Positions 26,749-34,525 of a stretch of 64,000 nt of DNA are shown here, piece by piece (the stretch's first letter is position 1; every line of letters starts with the position of its first letter). Both the position numbers and the translations under genes were made by a program. The notes below the pieces were generated by a model. It ran no database searches and had not been told where the DNA came from. It was given only the letters and a program-made list of their open reading frames with translations. Origin of the DNA: SZUA-100 sp965248135 (GTDB lineage: Bacteria > Pseudomonadota > Alphaproteobacteria > Rhizobiales > Rhizobiaceae); assembly GCA_965248135.1 (NCBI GenBank), contig CBDFIN010000011.1:620001-684000 (forward strand), read 5' to 3'.

Positions 26749-27831
26749 TCAACCAAGCACGCGGGTGCGCTGGCGGGTGTAGGCACCGGCGGACAAATCG
26801 TCCCATTCAGCCGACAGTTTCATCGCATTTTGAACCGATTCGAACACTTTCTTGAACAACGGATCGCCCATGCTTTCTTCCATCACTTCCAGCGAAGCCT
26901 TGCCGAACGCATCCCACACATCATCCGGGAACTCAAGCGTTTTGACGCCCCCGGCCTTCAAGCGCTCAAGTGCTTCTGAATTGTTCGACAGGAACTGAGC
27001 AAGCGACCACAACTCACATTCACCGGAAGCAATTTCGATCATCTTCTGGTGTTCTTTGCTCAGGCCGTTAAAACGATCGGCGTTGGTTGCAAGCGACAAG
27101 GCAGCGCCGGGCTCATGGAAACCGGAGGTGTAGAAGAACTTGGTGATTTCCTGGAAGCCGGCTTTTTCGTCGGCCCATGGGCCAATCCATTCGGTACCGT
27201 CAATCGCACCGGAAGCCAGCGCCTGATAGACTTCTGAACCGGGCAATGTTTGTACAGAAGCGCCAAGCTTGCCAAGCGCCTTGCCGCCAAGGCCAGGCAT
27301 ACGGAATTTCAGGCCGTTAAAATCTTCAGCCGAGCTGATTTCCTTGCGGAACCAGCCACCAGCCTGTGGACCGGTGTTGCCACACAGGAATGATACCAGG
27401 CCAAATTCTTCACCAAGTTCCAGGTGCAGTTCGTGGCCACCCATGTGATAGTACCAGTTGTGCATTTCACTCGGCACCATGCCGAAAGGCACGGCAGTAA
27501 AGAAACCGAATGCCGGATGCTGGCCAACATAATAGTAGTCAGCCGCATGATACATATCGGCCTGACCGGAGGTCACGGCGTCAAATACCGGTCCAAGTCC
27601 GGAAACCAGTTCGCCTTGCGCCTTGATTTCTACTTCCAGAGTGCCGCCGGACATGGCGTTGACAGAGTCGGCAAACCGCTGAGCGGCATCAAACACGCCG
27701 GCGAGGCCACGGCCCCACGCGGTAACCATTGTCAGCTTTTCGCGGCCTTGCGAAAGGGCCGGTGTAGCGAGTGCCACGGTCCCGACGGAACCGGCAACAC
27801 CTGCCTTTTTCAAAAATGAACGACGATCCAT
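26749..27831 (-). CDS. TRAP transporter substrate-binding protein (DctP; TakP / mannitol-chloroaromatic type)
   Basis: 360 aa. It begins MDRRSFLKKAG, a signal peptide with a Tat-like double Arg, ending at ALSQG near residue 28. The mature protein has the DctP fold with LKFRMPGLGGKALGKLG (about residues 170-186, containing the conserved Arg that binds the carboxylate) and the WIGPW / EWIGPWADEKAGF region. These features resemble TakP, the alpha-keto-acid binder, but the ligand is inferred. It is the only binding protein in an operon with two permease pairs, and the promoter is upstream in 27832-28136. Confidence 0.87.
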   Translation of the reverse strand: MDRRSFLKKAGVAGSVGTVALATPALSQGREKLTMVTAWGRGLAGVFDAAQRFADSVNAMSGGTLEVEIKAQGELVSGLGPVFDAVTSGQADMYHAADYYYVGQHPAFGFFTAVPFGMVPSEMHNWYYHMGGHELHLELGEEFGLVSFLCGNTGPQAGGWFRKEISSAEDFNGLKFRMPGLGGKALGKLGASVQTLPGSEVYQALASGAIDGTEWIGPWADEKAGFQEITKFFYTSGFHEPGAALSLATNADRFNGLSKEHQKMIEIASGECELWSLAQFLSNNSEALERLKAGGVKTLEFPDDVWDAFGKASLEVMEESMGDPLFKKVFESVQNAMKLSAEWDDLSAGAYTRQRTRVLG

Positions 27832-28136
27832 GAATGTTTCTCCCTATATTGCGTCAATCCGCTTGACAGCGTTAGTCAGTTTGGGCGGCATGGTGAACCA
27901 CGCCACTTGAATTCTGGTTCCGTCCGGTCTTTTCAGCATCACGCGCAACATTGCGCAACGCCTAAGTCTGGCCTAAGCCCGGGCACCGGACGCAAACACT
28001 GCAACGGATACAGCAGGATTAATGGCAAAATTCAAGACAATTTCTCAAATCGCACCAAATATCCTTGAAATTTGCGTCGAAATCCTGAAGTTTACCAAGG
28101 TGCAGTTTATCCTGTCGCAAGTAGGATGTTCTTGCA
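27832..28136. other. Intergenic region between divergent TRAP operon and amidotransferase-like gene
   Basis: 305 bp that should contain both promoters. The only structure I can point to is GCGCAA-CA-TTGCGC at 27943-27956, an interrupted palindrome about 112 bp before dctP, a candidate operator. No coding sequence, RNA gene or repeat is visible. Confidence 0.5.
27943..27956. promoter_or_regulatory. Inverted repeat GCGCAA-N2-TTGCGC, candidate TRAP operon operator
   Basis: Two perfect 6-bp arms with a 2-bp spacer, upstream of dctP. It occurs once in the window, so there is no comparative support, only position and symmetry. Confidence 0.3.
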
Positions 28137-28931
28137 GTGTCTGACATCAACAACCGGTTTTCCATGGCCTTAATCGCTCTCACATCCGACAATAAATTTA
28201 TCGATATCTATAATTGGCACGCTACGCCGCATATCTATGTCAACGCAGTAATAAACGTGGCAAAAGCTACACCGCTGATTGTACCGTCGCTTGAAAATGA
28301 GGCGGCTATTGGTGCGGTACTCGATCGGGTCGATGGCGTATTATTGACCGGCTCGCGCTCCAATCTATATCCGCCATTATATGGTGGGGTAGCACGCGAG
28401 GCTGATGAGCCTTTTGACCAGGCTCGTGATGCGACATCGATGAGGCTTGCCCAAATGAGCCTTGAACGTGGCATTCCGCTATTGGCTATTTGCCGGGGTC
28501 TTCAAGACTTGAATGTGGCGTTTGGCGGCTCGCTGGCAACTGAAATCCAGGAAGAAGAAGGCCGGCGCGACCACCGGGCCGCCGACAGCAAAGACAATGA
28601 TGTGCGTTTTGCGATTGATCACCAGATCCACATTGTCGCGGGCACCTTGCTGGCCGATATTCTGGGCAACGATGATGTGGCGGTAAACTCGCTGCATCGA
28701 CAGGCAATATCCCGGTTGGCCCAAGGATTGACGGTCAATGCGAAGACCGATGACGGCACGATTGAAGCCGTTTCGGTGGATATGGCCGGGAATTTCGCCC
28801 TGGGCGTCCAGTGGCACCCCGAATACTGGGCCACCAGCGATGCTCCCTCGGCAAAAATATTCAAGGCGTTCGGCGTTGCGGCGCGAGGTTATGAATCCCG
28901 CCGGACCACCATTGCCCGGGCGGCGGAATAG
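28137..28931 (+). CDS. Class I glutamine amidotransferase-like hydrolase (PuuD / gamma-glutamyl-GABA hydrolase family)
   Basis: 264 aa from a GTG at 28137 preceded by AGGA about 9 nt upstream; an ATG at 28164 has no ribosome site. The nucleophile motif LLAICRGLQ places Cys at residue 119, and the His/Glu pair is in GVQWHPEYW near residue 226. The DGVLLTGSRSNLYPPLYGG segment is typical of the PuuD family, which cleaves gamma-glutamyl amides such as gamma-glutamyl-GABA in putrescine catabolism. No other puu gene is nearby, so the substrate is open. Confidence 0.8.
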   Translation: MSDINNRFSMALIALTSDNKFIDIYNWHATPHIYVNAVINVAKATPLIVPSLENEAAIGAVLDRVDGVLLTGSRSNLYPPLYGGVAREADEPFDQARDATSMRLAQMSLERGIPLLAICRGLQDLNVAFGGSLATEIQEEEGRRDHRAADSKDNDVRFAIDHQIHIVAGTLLADILGNDDVAVNSLHRQAISRLAQGLTVNAKTDDGTIEAVSVDMAGNFALGVQWHPEYWATSDAPSAKIFKAFGVAARGYESRRTTIARAAE

Positions 28932-29058
28932 CATGGCGGCTGATCACCATCACGGCGAGGGGTCAGAACTTTGCGAGAAATGAGCCAGTGGAACAGGGTA
29001 GCACACCCCATGGTTCACCCATAAGGCTGGACGCTGACCCTCTGGCCGGTAGATAGCT

Positions 29059-30243
29059 TTAACTGCCCATGATCCTGGCGGCAAGTGCAATTAGCCGCTG
29101 GTCTGATCCCGCCGGACCCAGTAGCGACAGGCCGAAGGGCGCATCATAAACGCTCGCAAGGGGCAGTGTGATCTGGGGAAACCCGCTCAGACCGGAGACG
29201 CAAAGCAGATGCAGGGCATTTTCGCGAAATTCCTGCAAGCTATCATGGCTGGCATTCTTGAGAGGCGCCGCACTTGGTGCCGTCGGCATGATCAACACCC
29301 CGTCCTCCCCCAGAATTGCCACAAGTTCTTTGCGAAATACGCGGCGTCTTTCGCTGTGATCGGCATATTCGTCAGCCGATATACCGATGCCAAACTCGAA
29401 CCGGTCCTTAACACCCGGGCCAAGATCCGGTTTTGACTTCCTTATCCAGTCACCATGTTGCTGCCAGGCCTCATATGCCTGCAGATAGCGCATGCTCCAA
29501 TACCAGTCGTCGAGCGATTTATTGAACCCCGGCACCACCTCGGCCTCGCCCAACAGACCGGCAACCCGGTCGAAGGCGGGTTGATATGCCAGTCGTTCCG
29601 CTTCTCCCAGCAGGCAATCATTCAGTGTGGTGATCACAATAGGCCGTGAAAATGGTGTATCCGAAGCGTCCTTATTCAACAGCACATCGCCCACCCTTTG
29701 GTAGATTTCCATGCTGCGCGCAAACCAGCCAAACACATCTAAGGAAGGGGCAAGCGGCATGGTCTTGTCCAGCAAAATACGGCCATGGGTGGTGCGCAGG
29801 CCAATGAGGCCGCAATAGGAGGCCGGCGCCCTGACCGAGCCGCCGGTATCAGACCCGGTGGCAATATCCACAGCGCCTGCGGCCACCAGAGCCGCCGACC
29901 CGCACGAGGAACCGCCTGTAATACGAGCTGGCGCGGCGTGATTTATCGGCGCGCCATAGTGGGCATTGATGCCATTGAGCGAATAGCACAGTTCATCACA
30001 ATGGGACTTGCCGGTGCATCGCGCACCAGCGTCAAGGAGTTGCTGGATGGCCGGCGCGGTAATATTCTCGGCCTCCGCCTCGGCCAATCTGGTCGGGCTG
30101 CCCCAGCCACTGGGATAGCCCTTGACCGCATATATATCTTTGACCGCCAGCGTCAGTCCGGCAAGAGGGCCGGACGATGCATGGCCAACCGTCACCGGAT
30201 CGTAATCGCAATAGCCGTTTACCGGATCGCTGGGTTTGTGCAT
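29059..30243 (-). CDS. Amidase signature family hydrolase
   Basis: 394 aa from the ATG at 30243, favoured because AAAGGG lies 8-10 nt upstream; GTG at 30282 or ATG at 30279 (overlapping the upstream stop) would add 12-13 residues. The Ser-cisSer-Lys triad is visible: Lys in TLAVKDIYAVKG, the first Ser in GGSSCGSAALV, and the nucleophile in GSDTGGSVRAP. At about 400 aa it is shorter than GatA (about 490) and fits the stand-alone amidases that act on small amides. It forms a two-gene operon with the unknown gene upstream. Confidence 0.82.
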   Translation of the reverse strand: MHKPSDPVNGYCDYDPVTVGHASSGPLAGLTLAVKDIYAVKGYPSGWGSPTRLAEAEAENITAPAIQQLLDAGARCTGKSHCDELCYSLNGINAHYGAPINHAAPARITGGSSCGSAALVAAGAVDIATGSDTGGSVRAPASYCGLIGLRTTHGRILLDKTMPLAPSLDVFGWFARSMEIYQRVGDVLLNKDASDTPFSRPIVITTLNDCLLGEAERLAYQPAFDRVAGLLGEAEVVPGFNKSLDDWYWSMRYLQAYEAWQQHGDWIRKSKPDLGPGVKDRFEFGIGISADEYADHSERRRVFRKELVAILGEDGVLIMPTAPSAAPLKNASHDSLQEFRENALHLLCVSGLSGFPQITLPLASVYDAPFGLSLLGPAGSDQRLIALAARIMGS

Positions 30244-30278
30244 ATCATTGCCCTTTGGTCTGGCCGGTGCGAAATTCA

Positions 30279-30824
30279 TCACTCAGTTTTTTTAATTTCA
30301 TTTTGGGCATTAACATCGTTGTCTTCAGCCCGGAACTTGCCTGAATAACTGTCAATAGACTGGTCGGCGTAGGAACGAAAGCGCTCAGAGGTAACCAGCG
30401 CTCCTTTTTCATCTTCGGCGATGGCAAAATGCAGCACCGCATGGGCCTTGCGCTTGCGGTCGGCGACATATTCAAGCAGCAACCCGTGGCACGGCCCGTT
30501 TTTGCGGGGGCGCAGATCCTGAATGCCACGTTCAAGATTTTGTGCCACTTCCACCTGCAGAATAATCCACTCGAGCACCTCGATTTCGCCAATGCTTCGG
30601 GCATAGGGCACCACCTCACGCCATTGTTGCGACCGGGCCAGGTGTTTGCGGGTGCGAAACGGTGTGGCGTGCACCAATTTATGTATCAACCGCCATTTGT
30701 CGAATTCGATTTTCTGCGCCTCAAGATAGGATCGCGCGCTACCCAGATCAGAAGACTGACGCTCAACAAATTCGCGGATGGCAGCTTTCAAACTGCGCAG
30801 ATCGGTTTTGATTGAAAGTGACAA
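30279..30824 (-). CDS. Conserved-looking hypothetical protein, partner of amidase
   Basis: 181 aa, not recognised. It is a soluble, charged, mostly helical sequence: an N-terminal helix KTDLRSLKAAIREFVERQSS, a central basic part with ARSQQWREVV and LEWIILQVEVAQNLERG, then KAHAVLHFAIAEDEKGALV, and a hydrophilic tail. No signal peptide, membrane segment or Cys cluster is visible. It directly precedes the amidase gene in the same direction with overlapping or 35-bp spacing, so the two are probably co-expressed. Confidence 0.6.
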   Translation of the reverse strand: MSLSIKTDLRSLKAAIREFVERQSSDLGSARSYLEAQKIEFDKWRLIHKLVHATPFRTRKHLARSQQWREVVPYARSIGEIEVLEWIILQVEVAQNLERGIQDLRPRKNGPCHGLLLEYVADRKRKAHAVLHFAIAEDEKGALVTSERFRSYADQSIDSYSGKFRAEDNDVNAQNEIKKTE

Positions 30825-30933
30825 TGGGGCCTCTTATTTGCAAATTGGTAATTGCGACAATAATAGAAAGCATCCGCTAGCACCAGCCGCGCTATAGGTT
30901 CACCCATTCACCAGTCAGCCAGCATTATTATCG

Positions 30934-31647
30934 ATGATCATCGCCCATATCTCAGACACCCATATTTCGACGCTTGAACCGCACGCAAGCGCCAGGCTAG
31001 ACCAACTCGAGCAGGCGGTGAGCGAGATTAACCGGCTTAACCCCGCAGCCGATGTGGTAATCCACACCGGTGATGTTGTCCACGATGACCGCAAGGAGGA
31101 GTACCGGCAAGCCCATCGGTTACTGCAACGGCTGAACGCGCCTTATTTCGTCATCCCTGGCAACCGGGATAGGCGCGCAACGATGATTGAGGTTTTTGGC
31201 GATGCTTGCGGAGGAACCGACCGCAATGGCTTTATTCAATATGCACTAGAACGATGGTCAACAAGGTTGATCATGCTCGATACCCTAAACGAAAATGACC
31301 GGCTCGGCGTCTTTTGCCAACAACGCCAGGAAAACCTTGTCGCGATGTTGAAGAAAGATACACGTAGACCGGCAATTGTCTTCATGCACCATCCACCTTT
31401 CGATGTGGTCGACGCGCCGGAACCGTTTCAATTCGACAGCCGCGAGACGGTGGCACGATTCGCCGATATTGTTGGCAAGTTTCCACAGGTGAAGGCGGTC
31501 TATTGCGGTCACAGCCACCGGAGAGCCCACGACCGTATTGGCGATGTGCCGGTAACGACAATTCCGGCGCTGGCGATTGATCTGCGCCGCGGTGCCATTC
31601 CCGCCTCACTTCACAACCGGCCGATATTTGATGTTCTTGATTGCTAG
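30934..31647 (+). CDS. Calcineurin-like metallophosphoesterase (CpdA-like)
   Basis: 237 aa. The two-metal motifs are in order: IAHISDTHIS (D8, H10), VIHTGDVVHDD, VIPGNRDRR, IVFMHHPPFD and YCGHSHRR. This layout and length match the cAMP phosphodiesterase CpdA and related class III nucleotide phosphodiesterases. The usual GNHD motif reads GNRD here; in this family that His helps catalysis, so activity or substrate may be altered. It stands alone between the amidase pair and the insertion sequence. Confidence 0.82.
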   Translation: MIIAHISDTHISTLEPHASARLDQLEQAVSEINRLNPAADVVIHTGDVVHDDRKEEYRQAHRLLQRLNAPYFVIPGNRDRRATMIEVFGDACGGTDRNGFIQYALERWSTRLIMLDTLNENDRLGVFCQQRQENLVAMLKKDTRRPAIVFMHHPPFDVVDAPEPFQFDSRETVARFADIVGKFPQVKAVYCGHSHRRAHDRIGDVPVTTIPALAIDLRRGAIPASLHNRPIFDVLDC

Positions 31648-31694
31648 TGTGGTTTGGGGATTTCAAATCTATCACACTGGTGGTTCTGTGCCAA

Positions 31695-31710
31695 CATTTG
31701 CATCCCGTTG
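31695..31710. repeat. 16-bp target-site duplication, left copy
   Basis: CATTTGCATCCCGTTG directly precedes the left end of the insertion sequence and is repeated exactly after its right end (33116-33131). One extra matching A at the left (31694) is also the last base of the element on the right, so the duplication reads as 16 or 17 bp. Confidence 0.88.
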
Positions 31711-31791
31711 TGTCAGTAGCACATCAGTTGTCCGCTTTATGTAGCACGTGATTTGTCCGGTTTTAGGATGCTCTCAAAAGGAGGGTGTTTG

Positions 31792-32979
31792 ATGAACCGG
31801 ACTTCATGGTTACAGGAAAGACGGATGGAGAAGTTTATTGATGTGTTATCTCGATATGAAGAAAAGCGGCTTTCGGGACATGATGCGGCAGAGATTTTAG
31901 GGATGTCGGAGCGGACATTCCGCCGTTATCGCAGGCGCTATGAGGATTGCGGTTCTGATGGGCTCAATGACCGCCGGTTGGGCAAGAAGTCGGTGCGTGC
32001 GGTGCCTGCCGACGAAACCTCATGGATGCTTGAGCAATATGAGACGCGCTATATGGGCTGGAATGTGAAGCATTTTCATGATCATCTGGTCAAGCATCAT
32101 AATTTCAACTGGGGTTACACCTGGACGAAGACCCGGTTGCAGCGCTCAGGGTTGGTGATTGCGGTCTGCGGGCGCGGCATTCACCGGCGCAAGAGGCCGC
32201 GCAGGCCATGTACCGGTATGATGTTGCATCAGGATGGTTCGACCCATGAATGGCTTGAGGGCAAACCTAAGCTTGACCTGATTGTGACCATGGATGATGC
32301 GACATCAAAGGTTTATTCGGCCTTTCTGGTTGAGGAAGAAGGAACAATGTCCAGCTTTCGCGGTTTTTTGGATGTGTTTGAGTGTCACGGCCTGCCCTGT
32401 TCAATCTATACGGATCGCGGCAGTCACTATTTTCACACGCCCAAGGCCGGTGAGAAGGTCGATAAAACCCGGCTTACCCAAGTGGGCCGCGCCTTTCATC
32501 AGTTGGGCATTGAGCATATCGCCGCCTATTCGCCGGAAGCCCGTGGCCGATCGGAGCGCGCCTTTCAGACCTTCCAGGATCGCCTCGTCAATGAATTGAA
32601 GCTCCATGACATCACCGATATGGCCGTGGCCAACCGCTATATCACGGAAATCTACCTGCCGGATCACAATGCTCGCTTTAGCGTTGCGGCTGAAGACGAG
32701 ACAAGTGCTTTTGTGCCGGTCGCTGTCCCGGCAGTCTTACGCGATATTATGTGCGTGCAGAGCGGGCGCATCGTGCGCAGGGACAATACAGTTTCGTACA
32801 ACAATTTGGTCCTGCAACTGCCGCAGAGCCTCATCCGTCATCACTATGTCAAGGCCAGGGTGCGGGTGCATGAATACTCAGATGACACAATGGCTATCTT
32901 CCATGGCCCCGGCAAAATTGCTACATATTCAAAACAAGGAGAGATTATCACCAGGCAGAAAACCCAAAAAGCAGCGTGA
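31792..32979 (+). CDS. ISNCY/IS1202-type DDE transposase
   Basis: 395 aa from the ATG at 31792, which follows a strong ribosome site (AAAAGGAGGGTGTTTG). The N-terminus has a helix-turn-helix (GHDAAEILGMSERTFRRYRRRY, about residues 25-46). The rve catalytic core shows the DDE triad: Asp in LDLIVTMDDATS, Asp in SIYTDRGSHYF, and Glu in RGRSERAFQTFQDRL. The C-terminal domain is full length, so the enzyme looks active. It is the only gene of the element. Confidence 0.92.
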   Translation: MNRTSWLQERRMEKFIDVLSRYEEKRLSGHDAAEILGMSERTFRRYRRRYEDCGSDGLNDRRLGKKSVRAVPADETSWMLEQYETRYMGWNVKHFHDHLVKHHNFNWGYTWTKTRLQRSGLVIAVCGRGIHRRKRPRRPCTGMMLHQDGSTHEWLEGKPKLDLIVTMDDATSKVYSAFLVEEEGTMSSFRGFLDVFECHGLPCSIYTDRGSHYFHTPKAGEKVDKTRLTQVGRAFHQLGIEHIAAYSPEARGRSERAFQTFQDRLVNELKLHDITDMAVANRYITEIYLPDHNARFSVAAEDETSAFVPVAVPAVLRDIMCVQSGRIVRRDNTVSYNNLVLQLPQSLIRHHYVKARVRVHEYSDDTMAIFHGPGKIATYSKQGEIITRQKTQKAA

Positions 32980-32994
32980 ACCTTTTCGGCGCGA

Positions 32995-33055
32995 AAGCAT
33001 TGATGAACAAGCCTCCAGTCGCCTCCGGCTCCTTACAGCTTGCCCATCAATGCTT
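32995..33055 (+). repeat. Large inverted repeat inside insertion sequence, downstream of transposase
   Basis: An 11-bp arm AAGCATTGATG (32995-33005) pairs with CATCAATGCTT (33045-33055), and CAAGC/GCTTG extend the stem inward. The loop is about 25 nt. It lies between the transposase stop and the right end. It could end transposase transcription or block read-through from outside, but there is no strong T run after it. Confidence 0.5.
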
Positions 33056-33115
33056 AAAACAGAAGCGGACAATTAGTGTGCTACCAAAACCGGACAACTC
33101 TATTAGCTACTAACA

Positions 33116-33131
33116 CATTTGCATCCCGTTG
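33116..33131. repeat. 16-bp target-site duplication, right copy
   Basis: Exact copy of CATTTGCATCCCGTTG. The identity of both copies and the intact transposase suggest a fairly recent insertion. Confidence 0.88.
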
Positions 33132-33248
33132 CAGCACCCATATTTGCAAATGGTGGAATCTGTTTTTTTCTCGTTTAGCTATGTGTCTCTTCAAGCGTCG
33201 GTCCGTGCAGGGCACCCGTTACGAAAAGGGAAACTGATTTCAGCGTGC

Positions 33249-34271
33249 TCAATTTCGCATCTCCGGCTTGCGTGCCGACTGACGGATTTTCAGTTTCGGC
33301 GGTATGTAAACCGTCTCGCCAGGTTGCTCCTCGCCGCGTATTTTGCCGTAAAGCGCGCGCGCGGCCTGATGGCCGATTTCGTGATGGCCGTCGTTTACGG
33401 TGGTTAGCGGTGGCGCGCATATCGCCGCCTCGTCGATATCGTCATATCCGGTAACCGAGATATCAATGCCCGGCTCCAACCCAAGCCGGCGCAAACCGTT
33501 CATCACGCCGATGGCAACGGTGTCGCTGCAGCAGGCGATTGCGGTTGGCGGATTATCGGTGCCAAGAATTTGCTGTACCACTTCGTAACCGGCCTTGCGG
33601 TCATAGGGCGTTTCGATGTCTATCATGGTAACTGGGTCGATGTTGTGCTGATGGTAAGCCGCGAGATATCCAGCGCGTCGATCACGGCCGGTAGAGGTTT
33701 TGCTGGTACCGCCGATAATGGCAATGTTGCGATGGCCAAGATCCAGCAGATAGCTGGTTATCAACTTAAATCCCTCTTTGTCGTCGCCGAGAAACGTCGG
33801 CACATCAGCACCTTCCACCGAGCGCGCCACCATAGTTACAGGCAGGCCATTGGCCTCAATCTGTTCAATATCTTTTACCGTCGTGCCAATCGACGGTGAC
33901 ATGATCACCCCATCTGCGCCAAATTGCATCAAGGTTGAGATAAAGTCGTTTTGCATCTCCAGATCATCTTCGTGATTGCACAAAAGAAAAGTCTGCCGGT
34001 TGCTGCCGAGCTCGGCCTCTATCGAACCCAGTATCTCGGCAAAAAACGGATTGATAATGTCACGGACAATAACCCCGACAATATCGGAGCGCGAGGTTCG
34101 AAGCGCCGCCGCTCGCCGGTTATAAATATAGCCCACCTCGCGTGCCCAGGTCTTGATTTTTTCGCGAGTGACGTCGGCAACAAGCGGGCTGTCGCGTAAT
34201 GCCAGCGACACGGTTGCCGTCGATATCCCCAACTCCTCGGCTATGGTGGAAAGGGTGATCTTGTCTGCCAA
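33249..34271 (-). CDS. LacI-family transcriptional regulator
   Basis: 340 aa. The N-terminal helix-turn-helix ITLSTIAEELGISTATVSLALRDSP (about residues 5-29) and the hinge AAALRTSRSDIVGV, with the Leu that inserts at a central CpG in LacI proteins, are clear. The sugar-binding core follows (VRDIINPFFAEIL, GADGVIMSPS, VTGYDDIDEAAICAPPLTTV). It stands alone on the minus strand between the insertion sequence and the divergent deaminase gene. It is the only LacI-type gene in the window, and the iol palindromes are LacI-like, so it may be their regulator; control of the neighbouring deaminase is equally possible. Confidence 0.88.
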   Translation of the reverse strand: MADKITLSTIAEELGISTATVSLALRDSPLVADVTREKIKTWAREVGYIYNRRAAALRTSRSDIVGVIVRDIINPFFAEILGSIEAELGSNRQTFLLCNHEDDLEMQNDFISTLMQFGADGVIMSPSIGTTVKDIEQIEANGLPVTMVARSVEGADVPTFLGDDKEGFKLITSYLLDLGHRNIAIIGGTSKTSTGRDRRAGYLAAYHQHNIDPVTMIDIETPYDRKAGYEVVQQILGTDNPPTAIACCSDTVAIGVMNGLRRLGLEPGIDISVTGYDDIDEAAICAPPLTTVNDGHHEIGHQAARALYGKIRGEEQPGETVYIPPKLKIRQSARKPEMRN

Positions 34272-34525
34272 ATTAGCGCGACCCCTCGTTGTTTCGCCGG
34301 TTGGCGTATTAATGCCCTATAGCGTTATTTAAAGCATGGAGACGGCGGCAATTGCAACCGATCAGGACAAAGTTGGCTTTTTGCCCTTGAATTTGATTCT
34401 ACCGCAGGCTGGAGCAACCACTGACCATAGCCGCTGGCAGCATGCCGATAATTTTGCTTCAATCTTGCCCGCTCCTGCTCTAAGGTCGCGGTTGCATTTC
34501 TTTTCATCAGCTTTTGAGGCGTATC

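Larger units (their letters stand above)
31711..33115 (+). mobile_element. Intact insertion sequence, ISNCY / IS1202-group-like, 1405 bp
   Basis: The ends are TGTCAGTAGC (31711) and, read inward on the other strand, TGTTAGTAGC (33115). Each end carries two copies of a roughly 24-bp unit of the form GTAGC...TTGTCCG(C/G)TTT: 31716-31738 and 31741-31764 on the left, 33086-33110 and 33062-33084 on the right, in inverted orientation. These look like paired transposase-binding sites. The element holds one intact DDE transposase gene and a 16-bp target duplication flanks it. Length, TGT ends and a long duplication agree with what is known of the IS1202 group. It sits between genes and breaks none. 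Confidence 0.88.

Noticed and set aside
34344..34361. Third copy of the 18-bp operator near the LacI gene (ATTGCAACCGATCAGGAC)
   Set aside because: Only the left half matches; the right half shows no symmetry.
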